64,000 bases of DNA, taken from Acidobacteriota bacterium. Lineage in GTDB: Bacteria > Acidobacteriota > Blastocatellia > Pyrinomonadales > Pyrinomonadaceae. Location: positions 1 through 64,000 of the forward strand of contig JAFAVK010000055.1 in assembly GCA_019242475.1 (NCBI GenBank), written 5' to 3'. This document shows, one piece after another, positions 52,721-62,909 of the stretch (the first letter of the stretch is position 1; every line of letters starts with the position of its first letter). The translations under genes and the position numbers were made by a program. The notes beneath the pieces are model-generated. The model did not search any database and was not told the DNA's origin. It worked only from the letters and a program-made list of their open reading frames with translations.

Positions 52721-53887
52721 ATGAAGAGAAAGCTCCCCTTCATCCTCCTCCTGCTCGCCGTGCTGGGCGTGCTGGCGTTCTTCACGGTGGCGCCGGTGGT
52801 GGCGGAGTGGCTGTTCAACGGGACGCGCGCGCGTGGGCCGTACCGTGCTTCGGAGCGCGCGCGGGCGCTGCACGCGCGGCTGCTCGTGGCGGACATGCAC
52901 GCCGACACGCTCCTGTGGGACAGGGACTTGCTCGCGCGCTCGGAGCGCGGCCACGTGGACGTGCCCCGGCTCGCGGAGGGCGGCGTCGCGCTCCAGTTCT
53001 TCACCGTCGTCAGCCACACGCCCTACTTCGGCAACTACGAGAGCAACCCCGAGGGGCTCGACGGCGTGACGGCGCTGGCCGTCGCCGAGCGCTGGCCGCT
53101 ACGCTCTGTGCGGAGCCTGCGCGAGCGCGCGCTCTACCAGGCGCGCAAACTCAACGACGCGGCCGCGCGCTCGGGCGGTCGCTTCGTCGTCATCCGCACG
53201 GCGGACGACCTCGCGCGCTTCGTCGAAAGGCGCAAGGGCGACCCGCAACTGGTCGCGGGGCTGCTCGGGGCGGAGGGCGCGTACCCGCTCGAAGGGGATG
53301 TCAATAACGTGGACGCGCTCTTCGACGCGGGCTTCCGGATGATGGCGCCGACGCACTTCTACGACAACGAGTGGGGCGGCTCGGCGCACGGCGTCAACAA
53401 GATTGGGCTGACGGAGAAGGGGCGCGAGATGGTGCGGCGGATGGAGGCGCGCGGGATGCTCGTCGATCTCGCGCACGCCTCGGCGCAGACAATTGACGAC
53501 GTGGTGGCCGTCGCGACCAGGCCCCTGGTCGTCTCGCACACGGGCGTCAAGGGGACGTGCGACAACAACCGGAACCTGAGCGACGAGCAGTTGCGTAAGA
53601 TAGCCGCGAAGGGCGGCGTCATCGGCATCGGCTACTGGGAGGCGGCCACGTGCGGGACGGACGCGCGCGCGGTGGCGAAAGCGATACGGCACGCGGCGGA
53701 CGTGGTCGGCGTCGAGCACGTCGCGCTCGGGTCGGATTTCGACGGCTCGGTCAAAGAGCCTTTCGACACGACGGGCGTCGTCCTCGTCACCGACGCCCTG
53801 CTCGCAGAGGGTTTTACTGAAGAAGAGGTCGCGGCGATCATGGGCGGGAACGTCTTCCGCCTCCTGGCGGAGACGCTGCCGCGTTGA
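52721..53887 (+). CDS. M19 membrane (renal-type) dipeptidase
   Basis: 388 aa with an N-terminal membrane helix (FILLLLAVLGVLAFFTVAPVV), so anchored outside the membrane. Binuclear zinc TIM barrel: VADMHADTLLWDRD gives the HxD pair, GLLGAEGAYPLEG the bridging Glu region, VVSHTGVKGTCDNNRNLSD a metal His, and LGSDFDG the catalytic-face Asp. Hydrolyses dipeptides, including D-amino-acid ones in relatives. First of a run of hydrolases (DinB, amidase, HyuA, HyuB) on the same strand, spaced by 10-80 bp. Confidence 0.92.
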   Translation: MKRKLPFILLLLAVLGVLAFFTVAPVVAEWLFNGTRARGPYRASERARALHARLLVADMHADTLLWDRDLLARSERGHVDVPRLAEGGVALQFFTVVSHTPYFGNYESNPEGLDGVTALAVAERWPLRSVRSLRERALYQARKLNDAAARSGGRFVVIRTADDLARFVERRKGDPQLVAGLLGAEGAYPLEGDVNNVDALFDAGFRMMAPTHFYDNEWGGSAHGVNKIGLTEKGREMVRRMEARGMLVDLAHASAQTIDDVVAVATRPLVVSHTGVKGTCDNNRNLSDEQLRKIAAKGGVIGIGYWEAATCGTDARAVAKAIRHAADVVGVEHVALGSDFDGSVKEPFDTTGVVLVTDALLAEGFTEEEVAAIMGGNVFRLLAETLPR

Positions 53888-53906
53888 AGGAAGAGGGGAG
53901 ATCGAG

Positions 53907-54356
53907 TTGAGTAAGTGGGGACACCTTTTCAAGGACGGCGAGTTCGCGCGCCGCGAGCGCATCGTGGCGGGGCTCACGCTCGAACAGGTGACGCGCCGGC
54001 CGTCGGCGCAGTCGCACACCATCTACGAGGAGCTTTGGCACACCAACCGCTGGCAGTCGATCATCGTCAACCGCGACGAGGCGCTCTACGAGGAGTGGCA
54101 GAAGGGGCGCGTCTACCCGGACGCGCCGCCCGCGAGCCCGGCCGAGTGGGACGCGCTCGTCGCGGAGTTCCTCGCGGGCATCGAGAAGGCGCTCTGGTGG
54201 ACGGAGTCGCCCGAGCGGCTGAAGCACGAGACCGACCGCGGCAACACGATGGCGGACGTGCTCGTCAGCCTCGCCGTCCACACCTCGCACCACCTCGGCA
54301 AGATCGTCGCCCTCCGCCAGTTCATGGACGCCTGGGAGGCTGAGCCGGAGGGTTAA
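53907..54356 (+). CDS. DinB-family protein
   Basis: 149 aa starting at TTG 53907 with GAGGGGAG seven bases upstream. Helical DinB fold: HTIYEELWHTNRWQSIIVNRD with a metal His, and ADVLVSLAVHTSHHLGKIVALRQ with the C-terminal His pair. No signal peptide. Located between dipeptidase and amidase genes with short gaps, so probably in one operon. The third DinB domain within about 13 kb. Function unknown. Confidence 0.82.
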   Translation: MSKWGHLFKDGEFARRERIVAGLTLEQVTRRPSAQSHTIYEELWHTNRWQSIIVNRDEALYEEWQKGRVYPDAPPASPAEWDALVAEFLAGIEKALWWTESPERLKHETDRGNTMADVLVSLAVHTSHHLGKIVALRQFMDAWEAEPEG

Positions 54357-54366
54357 GGGAGAAGAC

Positions 54367-55761
<1,395 letters not shown>

Positions 55762-55839
55762 CTCGGAAGCTTGAACGACGAGCGACGAGATGTTTTCAGC
55801 CGGGCGGACATCAGTTGAACTTCAAGACAGAGACAGGGA

Positions 55840-57870
55840 ATGACTGAGGGCGGCAGGGTGCGCGTCGGCGTGGACACGGGCGGGACGTTCACCGACTTTG
55901 TCTACCACGCGGGCGGGCGCGCGCGCATCTTTAAAGTGCCTTCGACGCCGGACGACCCTTCGCGCGCCATCGTCGAGGGGCTGCGGCGCGCGGCGCGGGC
56001 GGCGGGCGTGCGCGTGCAGGACTTGGATGTCGTGCACGGGACGACCGTGGGGACGAACGCGCTGCTCGAACGCAAGGGCGCGCGCACGGCCCTCGTCACG
56101 ACCGAGGGCTTTGAGGACGTGCTCGTCATCGGGCGGCAGGCGCGCGGGAGTCTTTATGATTTAACTTGGGTGCGCCCGGCGCCGCTCGTCGAAGACGCTT
56201 TGCGCTTCGGCGTGCGCGAGCGCGTGGCCGCGGACGGCTCCGTCGTCGAAGAGTTGACTGACGAAGAGGTCGCTTCTCTCATCAGGAAGTTGAAGCGCGC
56301 GCGGCCGGAGTCGGTGGCCGTCTGCCTGCTCTTCTCGTTCGCGCGCCCCGAGCACGAGAGAAGAATCGAACGCGCGTTGAAAGACGCGCTCGAAGGCGTG
56401 CCGCTCTCCGTCTCGCACAGAATCCTCCCCGAATACCGCGAGTTCGAGCGCACCTCGACCGTCGCCATCAACGCGTACCTGCAACCCCTTTTGGGCTCGT
56501 ACCTCGGCCGCCTCGGGGCGCACGTCGCCGGACGAAGACTGCGCGTGATGCAGTCTTCGGGCGGAAGCATCTCGGCGCGCGCGGCGGCCCGCGAGCCGGT
56601 GCGGACGATCCTCTCGGGGCCGGCGGGCGGCGTCGTCGGCGCGGCGCACGCGGCGGGGTTCGAGGACGTGATTACGTTCGACATGGGCGGCACCTCGACC
56701 GACGTGGCGCTTGTCGCGGGGGGGCGCCTGCGCCTGACGAACGAGGCGAGCGTGGCGGGCCTGCCCGTGGCCGTGCCCGTGCTCGACATACACACGGTGG
56801 GCGCGGGCGGCGGCTCGATTGCGCGCGTGGACGCGGGCGGGAGCCTGCGCGTCGGGCCGGAGTCGGCCGGCGCCGTGCCCGGCCCCGCGTGCTACGGTCG
56901 GTCGGAGCTGCCGACGGTGACGGACGCGAACTTAGTGCTCGGAAGGTTCGGCGGCGCGGACTTGCTCGGCGGCGATTTCGAGTTGGATGAGAGTCGCGCG
57001 GTCGGGGCGTTATCCAAACTCGCGCGCGAGATGACGGCGGCGGGCGGGCGCGCGGTGTCGGCCGTCGAGGCCGCGCTCGGGGTCGTGCGGGTGGTCAACG
57101 CGGGGATGGAGAGGGCTTTGCGCGCCGTCTCGGTCGAGCGCGGTTTCGACCCGCGGGCCTGTACGCTCGTCACCTTCGGCGGCGCGGGCGGACTGCACGC
57201 GGTCGAACTCGCGCACGCGCTGCGCGTGCCGCGCGTGCTCGTGCCGCGGGCGCCGGGCGCGCTCTCGGCGTTGGGATGTCTGCGCGCGGACGTGGTGAAG
57301 AGTTTGAGCCGGACGCTCATGCTCGAAGTCGGAAGTGATGCGGCACGGCAGGCCGCGCGCGTCGAGCGCGCCTTCCGGGAGATGGAGCGCGAGGCGCGTG
57401 CGGCGCTCAGGCGCGAGGGTTTTAAAGACGAACGGCAGCGGCACGAGCGGACGGTCGCGGCGCGCTACGCGGGTCAGTCCTTCGAGCTTGAGATCGCCTG
57501 GGACGGCGGGCGCCGCTTGGTCGAGCGCTTCCACCGCGAGCACGAGGCGAGCTACGGCTACGCGCAGACGGCCGACTCGGTCGAGGTGGTGAGCGCGCGC
57601 CTGCGCGCGTCGGGCCTGGTCGAAGAGTTGAAGGACGAGAGGCCGCGCCGCGCGCGGGGTGAGAAATTAAACGTCAGGCCGCACCGCACGGCGCGCGTCC
57701 ACTTCGAAGGGGGCGCGCGCGAGGTGGCTGTCTACCGGCGCGAGGAGCTGCCCGCGGGCGCGCGTCTCAAGTCGCCGTGCGTCGTCACGGAATACTCCTC
57801 GACGACGCTCGTGCCCGCCGACTCTCATGCGTTCATGGATAAGCTCGGGAATCTCATTATCGAATTATGA
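55840..57870 (+). CDS. hyuA: Hydantoinase / oxoprolinase subunit A (HyuA)
   Basis: 676 aa. ASKHA-fold ATPase signatures: RVGVDTGGTFTDFVYH at the N-terminus, VVHGTTVGTNALLERKGA, ILSGPAGGVVGAAHAAG, TFDMGGTSTDVALVAGG and TFGGAGGLHAVELAHAL. With HyuB it forms the ATP-dependent enzyme that opens hydantoin, N-methylhydantoin or 5-oxoproline rings, or carboxylates ketones in relatives. The last four bases ATGA overlap the hyuB start (57867-57870), so translation is coupled. Substrate is not predictable. Confidence 0.93.
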   Translation: MTEGGRVRVGVDTGGTFTDFVYHAGGRARIFKVPSTPDDPSRAIVEGLRRAARAAGVRVQDLDVVHGTTVGTNALLERKGARTALVTTEGFEDVLVIGRQARGSLYDLTWVRPAPLVEDALRFGVRERVAADGSVVEELTDEEVASLIRKLKRARPESVAVCLLFSFARPEHERRIERALKDALEGVPLSVSHRILPEYREFERTSTVAINAYLQPLLGSYLGRLGAHVAGRRLRVMQSSGGSISARAAAREPVRTILSGPAGGVVGAAHAAGFEDVITFDMGGTSTDVALVAGGRLRLTNEASVAGLPVAVPVLDIHTVGAGGGSIARVDAGGSLRVGPESAGAVPGPACYGRSELPTVTDANLVLGRFGGADLLGGDFELDESRAVGALSKLAREMTAAGGRAVSAVEAALGVVRVVNAGMERALRAVSVERGFDPRACTLVTFGGAGGLHAVELAHALRVPRVLVPRAPGALSALGCLRADVVKSLSRTLMLEVGSDAARQAARVERAFREMEREARAALRREGFKDERQRHERTVAARYAGQSFELEIAWDGGRRLVERFHREHEASYGYAQTADSVEVVSARLRASGLVEELKDERPRRARGEKLNVRPHRTARVHFEGGAREVAVYRREELPAGARLKSPCVVTEYSSTTLVPADSHAFMDKLGNLIIEL

Positions 57871-59513
57871 AGCAGGGTGAGCGCTTCGACCCAACGACGC
57901 TGGAAATCTACCGCGCGCTCTACACGTCGGTCGCGGAGGAGATGGGGCTGACGCTCCGGCGCACGGCGCACTCGCCGAACATCAAGGAGCGGCGCGACTA
58001 CTCCTGCGCCGTCTTCGACCATGAAGGCCGCGTCATCGCGCAAGGCGACCACATGCCCGTCCACCTCGGCTCGATGCCGATGGCCGTCGCGGCCGCTTTG
58101 CGCGAGACCACGCTCGGCCCCGGCGACGTGGTCGTCCTCAACGACCCCTTCGCCGGCGGCACGCACCTGCCCGACGTGACGTTAGTCGCGGGCGTCTTCG
58201 ACGCGACGGGGGGAAGGGGAGACGGGGAGACAGGGAGACGAAAACAGAACTCGCCCCGTCACCCCGTCACCCCTTCCCCCCGTCCGCTCTTCTTCGTCGC
58301 CAATCGCGCGCACCACGCCGACATCGGCGGGGCGACGCCGGGGTCGATGGGGATGGCGACGGACGTGTACGGCGAGGGCTTGAGGATTCCGCCGGTGAAG
58401 CTCGTCGTCGGCGGGCGCGTGAATGAGGACTTGATGCGCCTGCTGTTGGCGAACGTGCGGGTCGAGCGCGAGCGGCGTGCGGACTTCGAGGCGCAGATAG
58501 GTTCTTTGAAGACGGGCGCGGCGCGGCTGCTTGAGATCGTCGGGCGCGCGGGGGGCGAGGAGGCGGCCGAGTACGCGAGGCATTTAATCGAATACTCGGC
58601 GCGCATGATGCGCGCGACTTTGCGCGCCGTCCCCGACGGCGTCTACGAGGCCGAGGACGCGCTCGACTCGGACGGCGTGAGCGAGGGTGAAGTGACCTTG
58701 CGCGTGCGCGTCGAGGTGCGGGGCGAGCGCGCCGTCGTTGACTTCACGGGGAGCGCGCCGCAGGTCTCGGGGCCGGTCAACGCCGTTGAGGCCATCACGG
58801 TCTCGGCCGTGGCCTACGTCTTCCGGTGTCTGGTCGGCGCCGAGGAGGTGCCGGCGAGCGCGGGGCTGACGGAGCCGTTCGAAGTCATCGCGCCCGCCGG
58901 CACGGTCGTCAACGCCACGCACCCGGCGCCGGTCGCGGGCGGGAACGTCGAGACCTCGCAGCGCATCGTGGACGTGCTCTTCAAGGCTCTGGCCCAAGCT
59001 CTGCCCGAACGTGTGCCGGCGGCAAGTCAGGGCTCGATGAACAACCTGACGGTCGGGGGCACAGACCCGCGCACGGGGCGCGAGTTCGCCTACTACGAGA
59101 CGGTCGCGGGCGGCATGGGCGCGCGCCCCCGTGTGGACGGCGTCTCGGGCGTTCACACGCACATGACCAACAGCCTGAACACGCCGGCCGAGGCTTTGGA
59201 GTACGCCTACCCCCTGCGCGTGCGCGCGTATCGTCTGCGCCGCGGCTCGGGCGGGCGTGGGCAGCAACGGGGCGGCGACGGTGTGTTGAGGGAGATTGAG
59301 ACGCTCGTCCCCGCGCGCATGTCTCTCCTCGCAGACCGCCGCGCGCGCGCGCCTTACGGCCTCGACGGCGGGGAAGACGGACGGCCCGGCCGCGACACCC
59401 TCGTCCGCGGAGGCCGAACGTTGAAGCTCGACGCCAAAGGCTCCCGCGACCTCAAACCCGGCGACCGCGTCCGCATCGAGACGCCCGGCGGCGGCGGGCA
59501 CGGGGAGGCATAG
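57867..59513 (+). CDS. hyuB: Hydantoinase / oxoprolinase subunit B (HyuB), with in-frame repeat insert
   Basis: 548 aa. DPTTLEIYRALYTSVAEEMG, RTAHSPNIKERRDYSCAVFD, GDHMPVHLGSMP, DPFAGGTHLPDVTLV, VANRAHHADIGG and the C-terminal GGGGHGEA are typical. Between VFDATG and PLFFVANRAHH, residues about 114-139 (GGRGDGETGRRKQNSPRHPV and a few more) are not part of the family pattern. They are encoded by an inverted GGGGAGAC-type repeat at 58205-58284, apparently inserted without breaking the frame, in a surface loop just before a conserved metal-site segment. The TAG stop abuts an AGTTTTC heptamer. Confidence 0.92.
   Translation: MKQGERFDPTTLEIYRALYTSVAEEMGLTLRRTAHSPNIKERRDYSCAVFDHEGRVIAQGDHMPVHLGSMPMAVAAALRETTLGPGDVVVLNDPFAGGTHLPDVTLVAGVFDATGGRGDGETGRRKQNSPRHPVTPSPRPLFFVANRAHHADIGGATPGSMGMATDVYGEGLRIPPVKLVVGGRVNEDLMRLLLANVRVERERRADFEAQIGSLKTGAARLLEIVGRAGGEEAAEYARHLIEYSARMMRATLRAVPDGVYEAEDALDSDGVSEGEVTLRVRVEVRGERAVVDFTGSAPQVSGPVNAVEAITVSAVAYVFRCLVGAEEVPASAGLTEPFEVIAPAGTVVNATHPAPVAGGNVETSQRIVDVLFKALAQALPERVPAASQGSMNNLTVGGTDPRTGREFAYYETVAGGMGARPRVDGVSGVHTHMTNSLNTPAEALEYAYPLRVRAYRLRRGSGGRGQQRGGDGVLREIETLVPARMSLLADRRARAPYGLDGGEDGRPGRDTLVRGGRTLKLDAKGSRDLKPGDRVRIETPGGGGHGEA
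58205..58284. repeat. Inverted repeat (GGGGAGAC octamers) inside hyuB
   Basis: Left arm GACGGGGGGAAGGGGAGAC with further GGGGAGAC/AGGGAGAC units; right arm is its inverse with GTCACCCC units (58262-58284). The first 27 positions of the arms pair at all but two places. Middle: AAAACAGAACTCGC. It has the same architecture as the intergenic heptamer elements but with period 8 and inside a gene. Confidence 0.8.
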
Positions 59514-59990
59514 TTTTCAGCTGCCCTCGATTGCGAATCGCTCTAAATTCGCCTTTTTGGCGGGAAATTGGATCTCCGAGAAGGAACGTTCCTTCTCGGA
59601 GACCCAATTCCCCCTCTTCGAGACCCAACATTCCTTCTCGGAGACCCAATTTTCCGTCTCCGAGAAGGAACGTTCCTTCTCCGAGACCCAATTTTCCTTC
59701 TCGGAGAAGGAACGTTCCTTCTCCGAGACCCAACTTTTCGTCTCGGAGACCCTTTATTCCTCTTCCAAGAAGGAAAATTGGGTCTCCGAGACGGAATGTT
59801 CCTTCTCGGAAGAGGAATGTTCCTTCTCGGAGGAGGAAAATTCCGCCTCGGAGGCCCATTCATCGGCCCCGGAGGCGGAACGTCGGGCTTCCGAGGCGGA
59901 ATTCTGCCCCGAGACCCGCCCGCGATCGTCGTCGCACGGAACTGCGCACCGCTGTAAAACTGAAAACTAAAGACTGAAAACTGAAAAACT
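59512..59990. repeat. Outer AGTTTTC-type heptamer inverted repeat enclosing a 21-bp array
   Basis: TAGTTTTCAGC starts at the hyuB stop codon (59511-59513). The inverse AAAACTGAAAACTAAAGACTG and further GAAAACT units end at about 59990. Between them lies the 21-bp dyad array. The region 59514-60075 has no gene: open frames there only translate the repeat. A possible -10 (TAGAAT, 59995-60000) for the kinase gene follows. Confidence 0.8.
59572..59907. repeat. Array of sixteen 21-bp double-palindrome units
   Basis: Sixteen contiguous 21-bp units. The best conserved form is two palindromes side by side: TTCTCGGAGAA (11 bp) and GGAACGTTCC (10 bp). Other units carry CCCAATTTTCC or its inverse GGAAAATTGGG in the second half. 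Units drift towards GC-rich variants (GCCTCGGAGGC) at the right end. A preceding 21-bp segment (59551-59571) is weakly similar. Length and spacing are exact, with no indels that I can see. Confidence 0.92.
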
Positions 59991-60075
59991 GATTTAGAAT
60001 GTGCGCCGCTCCTGTCCGACTCGTCTGCGTCGCCGACCTGCGGTGACGATATTGAGCTAAGCCCCTTTCAACCTC

Positions 60076-62871
60076 ATGGAGATCGAAGCCGGGACGCGCG
60101 TCGGCAAGTACGAGATACAGTCCCTCGTCGGCGAGGGCGGCATGGGGCTCGTCTACCGCGCGCTCGACACGGAGCTGCGCCGCCCCGTCGCCCTGAAGTT
60201 CCTGCCGGCCGAAGTCGCCGCCGACCCGCGGCGCCTTGAGCGCTTCGGGCGCGAGGCGCTGGCCGCCTCCGCACTCAACCACCCGAACATCGTCACGGTC
60301 TACGACATCGGGCAGACGGCCGACGGGCGCCGCTTCTTCGCCACGGAGTTCGTGGACGGCGCGACGCTGCGCGCGCACACGAAGGAGCACCGCCTGAAGC
60401 TCGTCGAGGCGCTCGACCTCGTCGCGCAGGTCGCCGCCGCGCTCGTCGAGGCGCACGGGCAAGGGATAGTCCACCGGGACATCAAGCCCGAGAACGTCAT
60501 GGTCAGGCGCGACGGCTACGTGAAGGTTTTGGACTTCGGCCTCGCCAAGCTGACGGGCGGCCCCGCCGCGAACAGCGTGGACACAGAGGCGGCGACGCGC
60601 GCGCTCTCCCCGACCGGCGCGGGCACCGTGCTCGGCACCGTCTCCTACATGAGCCCCGAGCAGGCGCGCGGCGAGGAGGTGGACGCGCGCACAGACGTGT
60701 GGAGTCTGGGCGTCGTCCTCTACGAGATGCTGACGGGGCACCTGCCCTTCCGCGGCAAGTCCGCGAGCCACACCATCGTCGCCATCCAGGACGAAGAGCC
60801 GCCGCCGCTCTCAAACTACCTGCCCGACGTGCCCGACCTCTTGCAGGAGATCGTCGCGGACGCGCTCGCCAAAGACCGCGAGGCGCGTCTGACGACGAGG
60901 CAGATGCTCGCCAAGCTCCAAAGGCTCAAGCGGCGCGTGGACGCGGGCGCGCACCTCGACCACTCCGTCCCGCACGGCCCGTCGAGCCCGGGGATGGAGG
61001 TCACGGGCGGCCGTCTCGCCGCCGCCTCGCACCCGGGCTCGACCGCGTCCGGCGCGCACGCGACGCAGGTCGGCGCGGGTACGACGCAGCCCACCTCGCC
61101 CGGCGTCGCCGCGCCCGCCGTCGCGCGCCGCGCGTGGCTCTTCGCCGGGCTCGGCGCCCTGGTGCTCGCGGGGCTGGCCTTCGCCGTCTACAGGCTCGTG
61201 CGCGGCGGCCCCCCGGCGGCGGACGCGCGCGCGTCGATGCAGGTCAGGTCGCTGACCGACTCGGGGCGCGCGAGCGAGGCGGTCATCTCGCCGGACGGGC
61301 GCTGGGTCGCCTACGTCTCCGCCGACGGCGCGCGCCAGAGCATACACCTGCGGCAGGTGGTCGAGCCGAGCGACAAGGAGATCGTCCCCGCCGCGCCCGA
61401 GACGCACTACCGCGGCCTGACCTTCTCGCCCGACGGCAACTACCTCTACTACCTCGCGGCCGCGGGCGGCGGCCCCGCCGGCGACCTCTACCGCGTGCCC
61501 CTGCTCGGCGGCGCCCCCCGCGGCCTCAACCACGACGTGGACAGCGCCGTCAGCTTCTCGCCCGACGGCCGCCGGTTCGCCTTCGTGCGCGACGACGCGA
61601 AGACGAAGGACTCGGCCGTCGTCGTCTCCGAGTCGGACGGCACGGGCGAGCGGGCGCTCGTCGTGTACAAGGCGCCGGAGGCGGCCCGGAGCCCCGCCTG
61701 GGCGCCCGACGGGGAGTCGGTCGCCTACGCCCTCTACGGCGAAGACCGGGACGGCTACTACACGCACGTCGCCGAGGCGCGCGTCGCGGACGGGCGCGAG
61801 TCGGTCATCTCCTCGGCGCGCTGGCGCTCGATCCTCGGGCTGGCGTGGCTGCCCGACCGCAGCGCGCTCCTCCTCGCCGGGCGCGACCGCGCGTCGGCGC
61901 CCGGCACCCCCGCGCAAATCTGGCAGGTCGCCTACCCTTCGGGCGAGCCGCGCCAGCTCACGAACGACTCGAACCAGTTCGACAGCCTCAGCCTGACGGC
62001 CGACGGCAAGACCCTCGCCGCGACGAGGAGCGAGCTGCGTTCGAACGTCTGGGTCGTGACGGGCGGCGACTACGCGGGCGCGCGGCAGGTCACGACGGGG
62101 CGCGAGAACGGGAACAACGGGTGCGCCTGGACGCCGGACGGGCGCCTCGTCTACACGTCGCGCGCGAGCGGCTACTTCGACATCTGGGTGATGAACGCCG
62201 ACGGCGGCTCCCCCAAACAACTGACCTTCGGCACCGACGCCAACAACTACCCCTCGGTCTCGCCCGACGGTCGCTCCGTCGTCTTCGAGACCAACCGCGG
62301 CGTCGGCTGGAGCATCTGGCGCATGAACGCGGACGGCGGCGCGCCGAAGGAGCTGACGCGCAACTCGGGCCAGTACAGCTTCCCGCAGGTCTCGGCCGAC
62401 GGCCGCTGGGTCTTCTACTCGGGGCCGGACGCTTCCGGCCGGCAGGTGCCCTGGCGCGTCCCCCTCGACGGCGGACAGCCCGAGCAGTTGACGCGCAGGG
62501 AGACCGGCCCGGCCGCCCTCTCGCCCGACGGCGGCCTCCTGCTCTACTACTACCGCGAGAGCCCGGACGCGCCCGCGAAGATCGAGCTCGCGCCGTCGGC
62601 GGGCGGCGAGCCCGTCCGCGTCATCGACCCGCCCGGGAACACGCACGACGCGGGCTGGATGCCGGACGGCCGCGCGCTCGTCGTCGTCAGGGACGCGGAC
62701 AACGTCTCGAACCTCTGGACGCTGCCGCTCGAAGGGGGCAAGCCGCGGCCGCTCACGGACTGGAAGTCGGACAAGATTCTCTGGTTCGCCTTCTCGCGCG
62801 ACGGCCGCCAACTCGCCGTCGCGCGCGGCGACACCTTCTACGACGTGATGCTCATCAAGGACTTCCGCTGA
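60076..62871 (+). CDS. Serine/threonine protein kinase with TolB-type propeller sensor
   Basis: 931 aa. Residues 10-280 are a PknB-type kinase: GEGGMGLVYRA (Gly loop), K41 in VALKFLP, HRDIKPENV (catalytic D135), DFGLAKLTGG and SYMSPEQARGEEVD. A Pro/Thr juxtamembrane segment leads to one transmembrane helix (about 353-375, LFAGLGALVLAGLAFAVYRLV). The extracytoplasmic part is a six- to seven-bladed WD40-like/TolB propeller (ISPDGRWVAYVSADG, FSPDGNYLYYLA, VSPDGRSVVFETN). Such kinases are abundant in Acidobacteriota and are thought to turn an envelope signal into cytoplasmic phosphorylation. It stands alone; targets are unknown. Confidence 0.92.
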   Translation: MEIEAGTRVGKYEIQSLVGEGGMGLVYRALDTELRRPVALKFLPAEVAADPRRLERFGREALAASALNHPNIVTVYDIGQTADGRRFFATEFVDGATLRAHTKEHRLKLVEALDLVAQVAAALVEAHGQGIVHRDIKPENVMVRRDGYVKVLDFGLAKLTGGPAANSVDTEAATRALSPTGAGTVLGTVSYMSPEQARGEEVDARTDVWSLGVVLYEMLTGHLPFRGKSASHTIVAIQDEEPPPLSNYLPDVPDLLQEIVADALAKDREARLTTRQMLAKLQRLKRRVDAGAHLDHSVPHGPSSPGMEVTGGRLAAASHPGSTASGAHATQVGAGTTQPTSPGVAAPAVARRAWLFAGLGALVLAGLAFAVYRLVRGGPPAADARASMQVRSLTDSGRASEAVISPDGRWVAYVSADGARQSIHLRQVVEPSDKEIVPAAPETHYRGLTFSPDGNYLYYLAAAGGGPAGDLYRVPLLGGAPRGLNHDVDSAVSFSPDGRRFAFVRDDAKTKDSAVVVSESDGTGERALVVYKAPEAARSPAWAPDGESVAYALYGEDRDGYYTHVAEARVADGRESVISSARWRSILGLAWLPDRSALLLAGRDRASAPGTPAQIWQVAYPSGEPRQLTNDSNQFDSLSLTADGKTLAATRSELRSNVWVVTGGDYAGARQVTTGRENGNNGCAWTPDGRLVYTSRASGYFDIWVMNADGGSPKQLTFGTDANNYPSVSPDGRSVVFETNRGVGWSIWRMNADGGAPKELTRNSGQYSFPQVSADGRWVFYSGPDASGRQVPWRVPLDGGQPEQLTRRETGPAALSPDGGLLLYYYRESPDAPAKIELAPSAGGEPVRVIDPPGNTHDAGWMPDGRALVVVRDADNVSNLWTLPLEGGKPRPLTDWKSDKILWFAFSRDGRQLAVARGDTFYDVMLIKDFR

Positions 62872-62896
62872 GCCCCGCGGGTCGGGGAATCGGTGA

Positions 62897-62902
62897 TAGA
62901 AT
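62897..62902 (+). promoter_or_regulatory. -10 box of nadE, implying a leaderless message
   Basis: TAGAAT lies 7 bp before the ATG of nadE, preceded by TGA (TG-A-TAGAAT, extended form). No ribosome-binding site fits between it and the start codon. Confidence 0.45.
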
Positions 62903-62909
62903 CTCACAC

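Noticed and set aside
59531..59977. Open frames translating to repeated RRNVPSRRPNFPS-like peptides
   Set aside because: They exist in several frames and on both strands because the 21-bp array has no stops; no start signal or conserved non-repeat domain is present.
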